DNA of 64,000 bases from Asparagopsis taxiformis (lineage: Eukaryota; Rhodophyta; Florideophyceae; Bonnemaisoniales; Bonnemaisoniaceae). Position 1 is the first letter of the stretch. Every line of letters begins with the position of its first letter. The notes under the pieces were generated by a model, which was given only the letters and a program-made list of their open reading frames with translations, was not told the DNA's origin and did no database searches. Below are positions 1 to 11,857 of the stretch, one piece after another. Position numbers and translations under genes: made by a program. Location: contig JALQPE010001716.1 in the NCBI GenBank assembly GCA_030407315.1, positions 141,233 to 205,232 on the forward strand, read 5' to 3'.

Positions 1-289
1 AATATTTTCTCCACTATGCAAACTCATACATGTATGAGCGTATGCATTTCCGCTTCGTCAACCCTGAATATTTGTATTCATGTATTCATAAAATGGAGCC
101 ACCCACATCCCTATCCCGTTCTGTAAGCTTTACAAACCACCAGACGCATACTCCACAACTATACAACAAACACTACTCGCTATTTCAGACGACGCGGTAC
201 ACAAGTAGCGTAGTCTCAACCTTCCGTGACGCCTTCCCTGATGCGTACAAGTGCGAAACACGTCTAGACGTATATCACAAGTGAGCGCG

Positions 290-2330
290 GGAATTTTCGG
301 CACAGGAGATGCTGGGCCACCAAATTGATTTTTCGGAAATTTTAGAATTTCTGGGCTGGCCAGCAATGCAATCGAGCTGGACATCCACCGGACGTCCATT
401 TCAGGTTGATCGTGAGAGAGTAGGGCGGGACCATGATGAAACAAGGACCAAGACCTGTCCCTGACGTGTTGAGCCTGAAATCGACCCTTCGTAAGACGCG
501 ATTTTGGCTTACAGTTAGTGCTTACCGAAGCCAGTGACGGCCCCGGCCGGGGCAGCAGCCGGTTCCTGGGGCCGTTGTGGCCAAATTAGACACCTTGATT
601 TGAATTGAAATTTGGGCTATTCTCAAAAACATGCACATGTGAACATGTTTTTGAGATGGGGGTCTGCCGTACGGCACAATCGACCGCCCAAATCGATGAT
701 TTTTCACAATTTTTTTCTGCCCGAAATTTTAGAATTTCTGGGCTCGCCAGCAATGCAATTGAGCCGGACATCCACCAGACGTCCATTCTGGGTTGTTCGT
801 ATGCTGCTCACATCTACGCATTACAGCAACCACGCAGGCGGGCCCACTGCTCATACGAAGTGCACGTAGCATGTGCAGCATGATGGATGAGCAGTGTTTG
901 TCGTGAGAAAGTGGGGTGGGAGCATGTCGAAACAAGGACCAAAACTTCGCCCTGGCGTATTGAGCCTGAGCCTGGAATCGATCCTTCGTGACATGTGGCT
1001 TTGCTTACAGTTGGTGCTTACAGAAGCCAGTGACGGCCCCGGCCGGGGCAGCAGCCGGTTCCTGGGGCCGTTGTGGCCAAATTAGACACCTTGATTTGAA
1101 TTGAAATTTGGGCTATTCTCAAAAACATGCACATGTGAACATGTTTTTGAGATGGGGGTGTGCCGTACGGCACTTTCGACCGCCCAAATCGATATAATTT
1201 TGCAATTTTTTTCTGACTGAAATTTTAGAATTTCTGGGCTCGCCAGCAATGCAATTGAGCTGGACATTCACCGGACGTCCATTTCAGGTTGGTTGAGTAT
1301 TGCACATGGATACAGTTTTGCAGCTATTTCTCAGCCCAACATTTTAGAATTTCAGGGCTGACCAGCAATGTAACCGAGCCGGACTTCCACTGGACGTCCA
1401 TTTCAAGTTAGGCTAGTGCTGCATATTTGCTCGCATCGCAGCAACTAAGCAAGTGTTGACAGCACCGAGATGCCATGCAGACAAGGGGGAATCGGCTGCA
1501 AACGGCTTCCCTGGTCGGCGGCTGGATGTCTGGATGTGAATGGCTGCAAGCATGGAAATCTTGCTACCGCACAGCGCATACACACTGCAGCAGCACATCA
1601 CTGACGCATGCGAAAGTTGGGTGCTGCAGTGCGTGGTTGTTTGTGTGTTTGTGTGTTTGTGTGTGTATGACGAACCTTGTGGTATCCCTAGGCGTGCACT
1701 GGTTCAAAAAGTTTGGACTGCCCCATCGGTCGTACTTTGGCGCATTTACATGCATCGGAGAACGACCAAGGAGGTAGAGCAGCAATCGCTGTTGGCTGAG
1801 CGTCCAAACTGGAGGGCTTGGGGCAATGGTTCTATAGCAGTCATTTATAGGACGCCCACCGTTGATGACTGAGATCCACGGTGGGTTTAGTATTCATGGT
1901 GTTGTCCTGCATTGGCGGACGTCGAAGACGAGTACTTCCAGTGAGCGTCCAAGGTGAACAGCTCAGCAGAGGATTATGATGTGGATGTGAAGGCATGGAT
2001 GAGGCCAGCAGGAACGTTTCTGCAAGATGGGCGTGAGTGGGTAAGTGAGCGGGGAGGGGCCGCTCGGGGCGCTTGGTAGCTTCTGGGGCCGTTGTGGCCA
2101 AATTAGAATCAAGCCTATGTCCGGCGGACGTCCTGAATTGCTTTATTTTTTGGGCTATTCTCAAAAACATGCACATGTGAACATGTTTTTGAGATGGGGG
2201 TGTGCCGTACGGCACTTTCGACCGCCCAAATCGATGTATTTTTGCATTTTTTTTCTGACTGAAATTTTAGAATTTCTGGGCTCGCCAGCAATGCAATTGC
2301 GCTGGTCATTCACCGGACGTCTATATGCGC
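290..2330 (+). repeat. Cassette repeats, arm 1
   Basis: Full cassettes lie at about 580-790, 1,073-1,287 and 2,092-2,325, with a partial one at 325-400. Each carries, in order, TTTGGCC-anchored sequence, a 34-bp near-palindrome (CTCAAAAACATG, CACATGTGAA, CATGTTTTTGAG), a perfect 14-bp palindrome GTGCCGTACGGCAC, a poly-T stretch, AAATTTTAGAATTTC and a TGGACGTCC end. Short ORFs cross these units on both strands but only follow the repeat, so I do not call them genes. At about 1,640 there is a GT-rich microsatellite. Confidence 0.8.
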
Positions 2331-2553
2331 TCAAGCGATTGCTGTCTGCTTCAAATACCTGAGACATTATTGCCCCACACGACATAAAGTCCCCCAACAT
2401 GCGACGCCCATCAAACATAAACATTTTCATGCTCTTACTACATTCTAGTCGCACACATACATCCATCTTCAAACAAAAAATGTCATTTAAACACCACCAG
2501 TCCCGCTTCATCGTACGCCAATACCGCCCAGTCACCCAGCAGACAAGCTAGCC

Positions 2554-2907
2554 GTGCAGAAAATAAGCACTGCCATCTACGTCGGAAACGACTGGATCTC
2601 ATCATCGCTCTCAGCATTTCCAACAAGCCCGACATGTTTCCCCTACGTCACCCTGCGAAACGATACCATTGTATACTTCTGCATTCTCCGTCAATTGCAT
2701 TCATTCAATCTGCGCAATGAATTCTTCAATCTCGAAGCCGGCCGGGTTTTCTGCCCATCCTGCAATAAGGGCATTGGAGAAAGTTCTCTAGCAATGGCCA
2801 CTAAAGCCTTGATACAACTACACGGTGCTGATTGCTTCTATCGCTTCCTCAAATCTGTCGACATTTACAAGATACCATCCATCCGACACATTTCCAAACT
2901 AAACTAG
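2554..2907 (+). pseudogene. Hypothetical 117-codon reading frame in fold-back spacer (left)
   Basis: This open frame of unknown function ends at TAG. It begins with GTG, not ATG; the CAG just inside it (GCCGTGCAG) could be a splice acceptor, so it may be the last exon of a gene rather than a complete one. A CPSC pair (VFCPSCNKG) is visible near residue 73. The inverted copy at 21,068-21,421 keeps the same frame. Comparing the two by eye I count 10 differences, of which 7 change the amino acid, which looks like neutral drift and not purifying selection. I do not recognise the family. Confidence 0.3.
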
Positions 2908-4929
2908 ACTGTTCATTGACAAACTCGTGTGTAGCCCCATTTAGACCACTCACCACTGGTATCTACTGAGTCACCGCGCACTGCCCTGGTGCTCCCTCCT
3001 GAATTCGCTTGGGCTGTCTCAATACATTCCGTACTATGCCTATGAAGCAGTCCCGTTATGGATCAGCGTTCTGCGTGTTCAGCACATCATCCCCACGTTA
3101 CCAGAGCTGCAATTTCTCAGCGGTACGGGTATCATCAATCCTTAGCACAGATGTGATACAGCAGCCGATGCAGGTCAATTTCTAGACTCGTAATTTTGCA
3201 CTCAAGAAGGGAGATCGGTATGGAAATTGTCCAGGCATAACAAACCGCCTGTCCTGCTCTCCTGCAGAGCAAGCTCCATCGATCCAGTCGATCAGGAACC
3301 TGACGACATGTAGTCGGCGTTCGTTCCGGACGCGGAAAGGGCAAATTTTTGTGTGGCGTTTGCAGATTCAGTCGCAACGGGAAGCGATGAAACTTTCCGC
3401 ATGGCGTTTGACTGCGGTTTATCTGAGACAGACATCGAGCGATCGGTGTTTCTGTCCAGATGAAGCTGGAGATCAATGCCGTATTTGAGCTGATAATTGG
3501 AGCAAAGATTTGAAACAAATTTTCTGTGCAAATTTACGACGCGACACGGCGGAGGGTGGATAACTCAACGTTAGATGTTATTGGTTGAGCCAACATTACA
3601 AGACCGTACCGACGACACGCGCAATCATTGATTTTTCGCTCATTGCTTAGAGAGCAAAACTGTCCAATGGTCGTATCAAGTTAGACCAGCACATATTTCC
3701 GCAACATCTTGGTGGAACGAAGTCGGTGCTCACGAAAGCCTGAGAGCTGCCTTGAGTCGAGGATTTTGTACGCCGCCTTATCCGTGGTAGTTTCATACTG
3801 CGTTGTTTCACCGTTGGACTTGTGCCACGCACACTTGGATCTCTCTCCATACGTACGTGTAGATAAGATGTGAATTGAGCTACAATAGCATACCAAACTG
3901 GAAACCAGTATCTACATGCTTTGTGAGAATATAATGCCTCTTCCTCGAGAAAAGGCCTCCTTCGGAATACTAGATTTCATTCAACCATATCCATCCATCT
4001 CTCATCGCTTCAGCATGAAATCATCACCATTCCATCCATCGCAACGTTCGTCTCTATCCAAACACTACTCTCCACACATCTCCCCGATCTTTCAGTCCGA
4101 CCGTACCCGGCGGCGGCCGAGAGAAACGTACTGGCCATTGTTAAAAGTATCTACGAAGGCAATGAGCGCATATATTAAATCATTCTCTATGTGAACACAG
4201 ACCCTAATTGCCTCTCGTTTGTGGCAGAAATGAAACAAACACAAAGACTGCAACTCGTCCATGCGAGAAGCAAAAGCTACAGATTTTTAGCAAGTATCGA
4301 TAGCTACAAAGAACCACTGCAACGTTTATTCTAGACTTGTATACATTTTCAGTAGCACTTACATTACCATACACGAATAGTATTGCATTAAAGATTTTTA
4401 TGAGAATGACAGGGGTCAGCGGCCGGGTTCCCTCCAGCTCAGCTTGGCTCAGCTCCGGATGCAGATGTGGTGAAGGGAAGAGAGAAAAGTCAGATATTCT
4501 ACCATGATCTGATTTGATTTGCAATCCGAGAACTTCTTGACTCCCAAAAGGTGTAAACAGTATCCCTGCATATTGGCATCGACCAAAAGAACTGCAGCAC
4601 TAACTCAATTTTCATTGCAGAGATCAGCACAACGTATTCGTCTTGAGTGCCACAAGTTGCAATTAGATGGCGCTGACTCGAAGCTAGGAGAGTTGGTAGT
4701 TGTGACGAGTCGGCGTCTTCGGTTTGATCGCTCGTGTAAATATCCAAGCAAAATGGCAGGCAAGGAGATACAAAGCCACGCAACAATCAAGCTTACCACA
4801 TTCCCCAGCCAGAATCACCATAGAAATCCTTGCAGTCTGCATCACACAGATCATCTTACGCAGTGCGTGCTGCCCAGGTCGTTATTCGGCCCTATCCAGA
4901 AACACTTTCAGGCCTAGTGCAACCAGTAG
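2908..4929 (-). other. Spacer of left fold-back element: short open frames, no recognised gene
   Basis: This stretch lies between the arms of the nested fold-back element. On the minus strand, overlapping short frames lie at 3,135-3,531 and 3,647-3,896 (the latter encodes MVCYCSSIHILSTRTYGERS, with an ATG at 3,896) and at 4,204-4,524. All recur at the mirror position in the right copy (20,079-20,840 and near 19,463). One plus-strand ATG frame (3,916-4,194) is frameshifted in the mirror copy, and the plus frame 4,519-4,917 is interrupted there. These could be exons of a minus-strand gene, but I recognise no domain and would not annotate products. Confidence 0.3.
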
Positions 4930-6950
4930 ATCTGAAATGGAAATGGACGTCCGGTGAATGACCAGCGCAATTGCATTGCTGGCGAGCCCAGAAATTCTAA
5001 AATTTCAGTCAGAAAAAAAATGCAAAAATACATCGATTTGGGCGGTCGAAAGTGCCGTACGGCACACCCCCATCTCAAAAACATGTTCACATGTGCATGT
5101 TTTTGAGAATAGCCCAAAAAATAAAGCAATTCAGGACGTCCGCCGGACATAGGCTTGATTCTAATTTGGCCACAACGGCCCCAGAAGCTACCAAGCGCCC
5201 CGAGCGGCCCCTCCCCGCTCACTTACCCACTCACGCCCATCTTGCAGAAACGTTCCTGCTGGCCTCATCCATGCCTTCACATCCACATCATAATCCTCTG
5301 CTGAGCTGTTCACCTTGGACGCTCACTGGAAGTACTCGTCTTCGACGTCCGCCAATGCAGGACAACACCATGAATACTAAACCCACCGTGGATCTCAGTC
5401 ATCAACGGTGGGCGTCCTATAAATGACTGCTATAGAACCATTGCCCCAAGCCCTCCAGTTTGGACGCTCAGCCAACAGCGATTGCTGCTCTACCTCCTTG
5501 GTCGTTCTCCGATGCATGTAAATGCGCCAAAGTACGACCGATGGGGCAGTCCAAACTTTTTGAACCAGTGCACGCCTAGGGATACCACAAGGTTCGTCAT
5601 ACACACACAAACACACAAACACACAAACAACCACGCACTGCAGCACCCAACTTTCGCATGCGTCAGTGATGTGCTGCTGCAGTGTGTATGCGCTGTGCGG
5701 TAGCAAGATTTCCATGCTTGCAGCCATTCACATCCAGACATCCAGCCGCCGACCAGGGAAGCCGTTTGCAGCCGATTCCCCCTTGTCTGCATGGCATCTC
5801 GGTGCTGTCAACACTTGCTTAGTTGCTGCGATGCGAGCAAATATGCAGCACTAGCCTAACTTGAAATGGACGTCCAGTGGAAGTCCGGCTCGGTTACATT
5901 GCTGGTCAGCCCTGAAATTCTAAAATGTTGGGCTGAGAAATAGCTGCAAAACTGTATCCATGTGCAATACTCACCCACCTGAAATGGACGTCCGGTGAAT
6001 GTCCAGCTCAATTGCATTGCTGGCGAGCCCAGAAATTCTAAAATTTCAGTCAGAAAAAAATTGCAAAATTATATCGATTTGGGCGGTCGAAAGTGCCGTA
6101 CGGCACACCCCCATCTCAAAAACATGTTCACATGTGCATGTTTTTGAGAATAGCCCAAATTTCAATTCAAATCAAGGTGTCTAATTTGGCCACAACGGCC
6201 CCAGGAACCGGCTGCTGCCCCGGCCGGGGCCGTCACTGGCTTCTGTAAGCACCAACTGTAAGCAAAGCCACATCTCACGAAGGGTCGATTCCAGGCTTCA
6301 AGCCCAGTTATGCTAGGGAGACATCTTTTTCCCTGTTTCATCATGGTCCCACCTTACATCCTCACGACAAACAACACTCACACATCACGTTACTCATATT
6401 CCGTGCACTTTGTATGAGTAGTGAGCCCGCCTGCTTAGTTGCTGCAATGCATGGATGTGGGCAGCACACGACCAACCTGAAATGGACGTCCTGTGGATGT
6501 CCAGCTCGATTGCACTGCTGGCCAGCCCAGAAATTCTAAAATTTCGGGCAGAAAAAAATTGTGAAAAATCATCGATTTGGGCGGGTCGATTGTGCCGTAC
6601 GGCAGACCCCCATCTCAAAAACATGTTCACATGTGCATGTTTTTGAGAATAGCCCAAATTTCAATTCAAATCAAGGTGTCTAATTTGGCCACAACGGCCC
6701 CAGGAACCGGCTGCTGCCCCGACCGGGGTCATCACTGGCTTCTGTAAGCACTAACTGTAAGCCAAAATCGCGTCTTACGAAGGGTCGATTTCAGGCTCAA
6801 CACGTCAGGGACAGGTCTTGGTCCTTGTTTCATCATGGTCCCGCCCTACTCTCTCACGATCAACCTGAAATGGACGTCCGGTGGATGTCCAGCTCGATTG
6901 CATTGCTGGCCAGCCCAGAAATTCTAAAATTTCCGAAAAATCAATTTGGT
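4930..6950 (-). repeat. Cassette repeats, arm 2
   Basis: This is the inverted counterpart of arm 1, with full cassettes at about 4,937-5,175, 5,981-6,205 and 6,478-6,705 and a partial one at 6,865-6,950. Each again has the 34-bp near-palindrome and GTGCCGTACGGCAC (one copy, near 6,590, reads GTGCCGTACGGCAG). Confidence 0.8.
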
Positions 6951-7110
6951 GGCTCAGCATCTCCTGTGCAGAAAACTCTCGCACTCATTTCTGATATACG
7001 TTTTGACGTGTTTTTTACTTTTAAGCATCAGGAAAGGCGTTACGGAAAATTGGGACTACGCCACTTGTGAGCCGCGTCGTCTGAGATAGCGAGTAGAGTT
7101 TGTTGTATAG

Positions 7111-7445
7111 TATTTATATTGTACTCCAAATGTGCGTTCGAGACCTCGTTTGTAATGTTCTCGTGGTTTTGTGGGTATCAGTTTTGTGCTCACTTCTGGC
7201 AGCCCAATGGTGGAATGTGCCTGAGCGATCAATCATCACCGCTAGGTCACACATTTTGCTGGCAACGTGCGCTTGGAAGGATGAATGACCGCCGTGGGAG
7301 ATGGATTTTCAATTAATTCATTTGAAATAATAAAATTATATTAATTGCGAACTTCATGGAATAAGTTTGTGCTTTACAGTGGATATTACAGGGATCATTT
7401 AAGGGAAGCAAATGGATTGTGATATATATGATTATACCATTCCGA
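7111..7445. other. AT-rich interval between fold-back element and micro-exon array
   Basis: This is a non-coding looking AT-rich stretch. A TATA-like run GATATATATGATTATACC at about 7,420-7,437 lies just before the ATG at 7,446 and could be a promoter. It is mirrored at about 16,767-17,104. A short frame at 7,119-7,316 overlaps the fold-back boundary and is probably fortuitous. Confidence 0.3.
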
Positions 7446-9234
7446 TGTTCTCGATCCGGATCTCATCATTCGGGAGTTCAGAGACCATGGCTTGGGCCAT
7501 TATTAATCTCAATACCGGCGATGATATGGAGTATGCACAGCAGGACTTAAGCTGACGTTGAAAGCTGTCCAGTCGACGCCGCAGGTTAACCTGTGGAATT
7601 CCACTTCTCCGCCGTCACTGGCTGAGGTTCTTTGGTCGTGTTTCCTTTGTTTGGTGTAGAGGATAGAACGACGGTGAGTATGCCAGTTTGGAGAGTATGC
7701 AGCGAGGGAAGCGTGTGTTTTGAGTCGTACTGTTGTCGTTGATGCGATATTGATTCATTAGAAGCTTCGTGAGTCATGGTTTGCATGTTGTGAACCATGG
7801 GAGGCAGGTAAGTAAGTGAGTCTCGCGGGTGTGCAATAAGGGATGCATGGGTTTTTAGTCTGACTGTTCTGGTTCATTTTGATGTTGTATAGGTGGTGCA
7901 GGAATAGTGATGAAGTAAGGTAAGTTTCATTGAGCTGAAAGACGGGTTTCGCGATGAAATGGAATGCTGACTACATTTTTTCGTTGCACGATTTGTGAAT
8001 TATTGGTTGTATTGTTTGTATGATGCAACGAGATGAAGAGGTTAAGTGCGTCCTGAGGGTATGAAGCGAGGGAAGTGTTTGTTTTAAATTTGACTGTCGT
8101 CTTTTATGCAATATTTATTTATTGGGAGCTTAGTGAGTCATGGTGCATATTTGCTGAAGGGTGGAAGGGAGGTAGGTGAGCATTTGAGGGGTGCAGTGAG
8201 TGGAATGTGGGTTTTGAGTCTGACTGCTGTGGTTGATGTTGATTTTGTGTAGGTGATTCTGGAATGGTGATGACGGAAGGTAAGTTACATTGAGCGCCTA
8301 GTTAAGTTGCGCGAAGATATGGAATGCTGACTACATTTTTTTGTACAATTTTTGACTTATGGTTTCTATTGTGTGCAGGATACAACGAGGGTAAGTGAGT
8401 TCTGAGGGTATGCAGCGAGGGAAGCATGGGTTTTCAGTCCGACTGTTGTTGTTGATTTCGATTTTTTGTAGGTGATGCAGGAATGGTGATGACGGAAGGT
8501 AAGTTGCATTTAGCGCGCAGTCCGGTGGTGCGAAGATGCGGAATGTTGACTTCATTTGTTGGTTGTGAGATTTTCGACTTTTGGTATGTATTGTGTGTAG
8601 AATGAAACGAGAGTAAGTGAGTTCTGAGGGTATGCATCGAGAGAAGTGTTTGTTTCGAATCTGACTATTGCAGTTAATGCGATATTTATTCATTGGAAGC
8701 TTATCCAGTCATGGTGCGTATTGTGTCGAGCGAAGGAAAGTGCGGAAGTTTTGAGAGTATGCTGAGAGGGACATGTGGGTTTTGAGTCCGACTGTTGTGG
8801 TTGATTTCGATTTTATGCAGGTGATGCTGGAATGGTGATGACAGAAGGTAAGTTTCATTGAGCGCCAAGACTTGTTTTGCGAAGATATGGACTGCTGACT
8901 TTGATTATTCATTGCAAGGTTTTTGGATCATGGTTTGTATTGTGTGTAGGATGGATGAGAGGTAAGTAAGGGATTTTCTAAGATATCTGGCGTGGTAAGC
9001 GTTGCTTTTGAATCTGACTGTTGGGGTTGATGTTGTGTATGTGATGCAGGAGTGGTGAAGCAGGAATGGCAGGACTCAGGGAGAGTGAAGAAGGGATCTA
9101 GGAAGATGGGGAATGAAGCTGTGAGGTGTTTCTGGTATGTGTATATTTTCAGGCATACGATAGAAGTAAGAGTGGGTTTCAAGTCGTGTAAGATTTTGCT
9201 GACCATGTTCGTGTTTCATGTCTTGATGATTTAA
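7446..9234 (+). CDS. Candidate micro-exon gene in 12.8-kb element (left copy)
   Basis: Not a recognised family. Tandemly repeated units here are bounded by GT...AG. A 27-nt segment, GTGATGCAGGAATGGTGATG plus ACGGAAG, sits between an AG and a GTAAG at 8,253-8,279, 8,472-8,498 and 8,821-8,847 (a decayed copy is at 7,893-7,919). Alternating 12-nt segments lie at 8,379-8,390, 8,601-8,612 and 8,950-8,961. Both lengths are multiples of three and every junction falls in phase 1, so the joined frame would repeat GDAGMVMTE with linkers such as GYNE. It would run into a last open segment from about 9,050 to the TAA at 9,234 (VVKQEWQDSGRVKKG...). The segment at 8,601-8,612 carries an in-phase TGA in both copies and would have to be skipped. 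The upstream ATG frame at 7,446 (MFSIRISSFGSSETMAWAII) is a possible first exon. It may instead be an intron-like satellite or a decayed gene. Confidence 0.35.
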
Positions 9235-9404
9235 TGGGCTGGGGTGGTGTCGAGGAAAGCGGGGATGGTATTGGGAAGGAGCAGATTTTTTGTAATCTAG
9301 GTCGTGAGGGTTCTTGAAGTATGTGCGGATGGTGGTGCATGGCGTTCGGATGGTAGGGAGAACGCGATAGTGAGGGAGATGGGTGATCGACGGTATGCTG
9401 ACAG

Positions 9405-9550
9405 GTATTTTGTATTCTGGCTGGATACGTATTCCATATTCTAGCTGGATACATATTCCGTATCCTGGCTTGATACGTATTTCCTATTCTAACCGGGTAT
9501 TTATTTCCTATTCTGACCAGATATGTATTTCCTATTCTAGAGAGACGTAT
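9405..9550 (+). repeat. 24-bp tandem repeat, left copy
   Basis: About six imperfect copies of a 24-bp unit of the type GGATACGTATTTCCTATTCT. The mirror array at about 14,030-14,200 has about seven copies. Confidence 0.8.
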
Positions 9551-9661
9551 TGTATACGAGCAGTTTCGTAAATGAGAGAATAAAATACGGTCCGATATGG
9601 GCCCTTAATTTACCATCCGCTGTAATTTCTTCCCTCCGGGTTTTTGCTGATATATTGTATA

Positions 9662-9920
9662 CTGGATGTCGGGTCCTAGTATCCGGCCAAACGTACTAGA
9701 AAAACTGGATGTCGGGTCCTAGTACTCCGCCAAACGTACTAGAGAAAGTGGATGTCGGGTCCTAGTATTCCGCCGAACGTACTAGAGAAAGTGGATGTCG
9801 GGTCCTAGGATCCCGCTGAATGTACTAGAGAAATTGGATGTCGGGTCCTAGTATTCCGCCGAACGTACTAGAGAAAGTGGATGTCGGGTCCTAGTATTCC
9901 GCCGAACGTACTAGAGAAAG
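9662..9920 (+). repeat. 43-bp subterminal repeats, left copy (6 units)
   Basis: Units start at 9,663, 9,706, 9,749, 9,792, 9,835 and 9,878, a regular 43-bp period. Each reads TGGATGTCGGGTCCTAGTA, then a CCGCCAAACG-like segment, then TACTAG. The CTAGTA and TACTAG blocks are inverted to each other inside the unit. The array abuts the terminal inverted repeat. Confidence 0.9.
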
Positions 9921-10053
9921 TGGACGTCCGCATCCAAAAAATTTTTATTTTTTTTCGGACGCGGACGTTCATTTGTTCTAGTAAATCTCGGGGCCGACTA
10001 GGACCCGTACTAGAGAGACTGGACGTCCGCGTCCACTTCCGAAAACACAGACG
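9921..10053 (-). repeat. Terminal inverted repeat of 12.8-kb element, left copy
   Basis: From 10,053 on the minus strand: CGTCTGTG, TGGACGCGGACGTCC, CTCTAGTACGGGTCCTAG, then an A/T run and TGGACGTCCGCATCC. It is nearly identical and inverted to 13,396-13,527, and ends exactly where gypsy coding sequence begins. Confidence 0.8.
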
Positions 10054-11343
10054 TTGGTCCTCAGTAGGAGGTTCTATCCCGAATTTAGGGAGGCTGTCTT
10101 TGGTCAGCATTTCGTTCAAGGGGTTCGCAATTGCGGCATACCCTTTGATGAATCGTCGAAAGACGCCACAGCTTCCGAGGAAGGATCGCATTTGCGTAGG
10201 CGTTTGCGGAAAGATCGCGTCAGCGATAGCCGAAGTGGCGTTCTTTGCAACAGCTAGCTTTCCTGGCATCACGACATGTCCCAGGTAGTCAACCTTCTTT
10301 TCGAAGAAATGACACTTTGTCAACTTCAGGGTGACACCTGCTTCCCGTAGGAGGGAGAGTACTTGGTCCACATGGTGGAGATGTTCGGCCTCGTCCCGAG
10401 AGAATACGATCACATCGTCTAAGTAAATCAGACAGGTCTGCCAGCGAACGCTGCTAAGAATAATGTCGATGGCACGCTGAAACGTTGCCGGTGCATTCTT
10501 CAAGCCAAAGGGCAAACGCTTAAAGCGATATGTCCCCAAATGGGAGGTGAATGCCGTTTTGTCACGGTCGTCCTGTGCAACAGGGATCTGCCAGTAACCA
10601 GAGTTACAATCCAATGTGGTGAATACTTGAGCATCTCCGAGGGAGTCAATACAATCATCCATTCGTGGAAGGGGGTACACATCATTGACAGTGATATCGT
10701 TCAGACCCCTATAGTCGACGCAAAAGCGTAATTTACCATCCTTCTTCGGAACCAGTACCACTGGGCTAGCCCATTCGGAGGTCGACGGTTCGATCACTCC
10801 CTTTTCCAGCATGCTGGTTATTTCCTTACGGGCAATCTCTCGACGAGCGGGTCCCATCCGGTAGGGTTGTTGCCGTCGAGGCTTACTTCCTTCGATAATA
10901 TCGATTCGGTGTTCCGTAGCGCGGATGTCCCCGAGGGATCCATCCCACATAGACTCGTGTCGAGATAGCATGCTAAGGATGCGTTCCCTCAACGGGATTT
11001 GACCAAGGTGGTCTAGAGAGACTTCTTGCTTCCAACTTGATGTGGTGTGGCCTCGGCCTCTTTGCTCCTGATGGAGAGTAGTCACCATAGTGGAGGCCTC
11101 TTGGGAGGAAGGGGTAGAACGGCTGAGAACCATGGGGCGCATTGGCCGTTCGGGTGCCCGAAGGGCATAGCCTATAACTGTCCCCTTCGGGAGGTACTTG
11201 TCGGATGTACCGAAGTTAGTTAATATAGTCAGGAATTCCTGTCGCGGGAGGACTTCCGCAACCCCATTCGGATAGAGACACGATGTCGGTGAAGGATCCG
11301 ATCTCTCGGTGAGAGTATACTCAAGCCGCCACCGCACAGACAA
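10054..11343 (-). pseudogene. Gypsy-A reverse transcriptase, truncated
   Basis: Ty3/gypsy reverse transcriptase with KGVIEPSTSEWASPVVLVPK, FCVDYRGLN, FTTLDCNSGYWQIPV, LPFGLKNAPATFQ and the catalytic YLDD (10,414-10,425). It then reaches the thumb (CHFFEKKVDYLGHVV) and the connection (LNEMLTKDSLPKFG). At 10,054 it is cut by the terminal repeat of the left 12.8-kb element; the following codons read terminal-repeat sequence. RNase H and integrase are absent from the window and would lie to the left if they survive. The RT motifs are intact, but the polyprotein is frameshifted upstream and truncated. Confidence 0.9.
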
Positions 11344-11857
11344 CAGTAGTTGTCACTTGGCTCCGCGGAGGAATATTCACACTTTGTGACAATCGAATGC
11401 CATGAGGCTGGCGGTCTAAGTTAATCCCATTAGAGGGTCGCGCGGCATCCACGTAGCACGAAAGGGTGGGGGATGTTTTACGCGTAGGCGACATCACTAG
11501 GATAGCTATCGACCCGCCGTCGTGAATATCAATTCGTTGGGCCCGGTACCTAATTGCGTCTACGTGGGTATTCATTGCCCCAGTTCCCAAGATGAGGGGT
11601 ACGGCCAACTTAGGCGCGACGAAGAATTCTTCCTCAAAGGACTTGTGGCCTAACTGTAATGACAGTATTATCTTGCCTTTTATCCGAAGAGGATTGCCGT
11701 TAGCATCGGCCAGTTGCGGAACTTTCCCCGTAGGGACTTGGAATTGTTCCCAATTGTGGGGTAAGCTCCTTTCGTGGATGACCGATGGTCCGGACCCGGT
11801 GTCCATTACCATACGCATAGGCGTGAGAACTGACGGATCGAGTCCGATGGAACCCAT
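11321..11857 (-). pseudogene. Gypsy-A aspartic protease region of pol
   Basis: Retropepsin domain: MVMDTGSGPSVI holds the DTG active site (about 11,793-11,804), followed by the LADANGNPLRIKG and APKLAVPLILGTGAMNTHVD strands typical of the fold. This enzyme matures the Gag-Pol polyprotein. The frame ends at 11,321 within a region that in Gypsy-B continues without a break into the reverse transcriptase, and the RT frame here is different, so a frameshift separates them. Confidence 0.85.

Larger units (their letters stand above)
159..7110. mobile_element. Nested fold-back element, ~7 kb, in left copy
   Basis: The element begins CTATACAACAAAC at 159 and ends with the inverted copy GTTTGTTGTATAG at 7,110. 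The two arms (about 159-2,330 and 4,930-7,110) are inverted copies of one another and are built from repeated cassettes. The spacer of about 2.6 kb (2,330-4,930) is unrelated and holds short ORFs. The same element occupies the mirror position in the right copy, with matching flanks (CTCCACAA on one side, TATTTATATTG on the other), so it was present before the larger element was copied. There is no visible target-site duplication and no transposase. Confidence 0.7.
1..10053. mobile_element. ~12.8-kb TIR element, left copy (cut by window edge)
   Basis: This stretch is the inverted counterpart of the element at 13,396-26,229. Position 1 pairs with about 24,918 and 10,053 pairs with 13,396. Its inner end reads, on the minus strand, CGTCTGTGTTTTCGGAAG followed by TGGACGCGGACGTCC, the same terminus found at both ends of the right copy. 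At 10,054 the sequence switches abruptly to gypsy reverse transcriptase coding sequence. Roughly 1.3 kb of the copy, including its outer terminus, must lie left of the window. Contents in order: a nested fold-back element (159-7,110), a micro-exon-like array (about 7,446-9,234), 24-bp repeats and 43-bp repeats. I see no recognisable transposase. By eye the two copies are roughly 97% identical where I compared them (10 differences in about 357 bases of one shared ORF). Confidence 0.75.

Noticed and set aside
130..7070. Short frames encoding SSSIALLASPEILKF-type peptides, repeated many times on both strands
   Set aside because: They follow the cassette repeat, vary in start and end, and cross palindromic non-coding motifs. 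Their recurrence is explained by DNA repetition.
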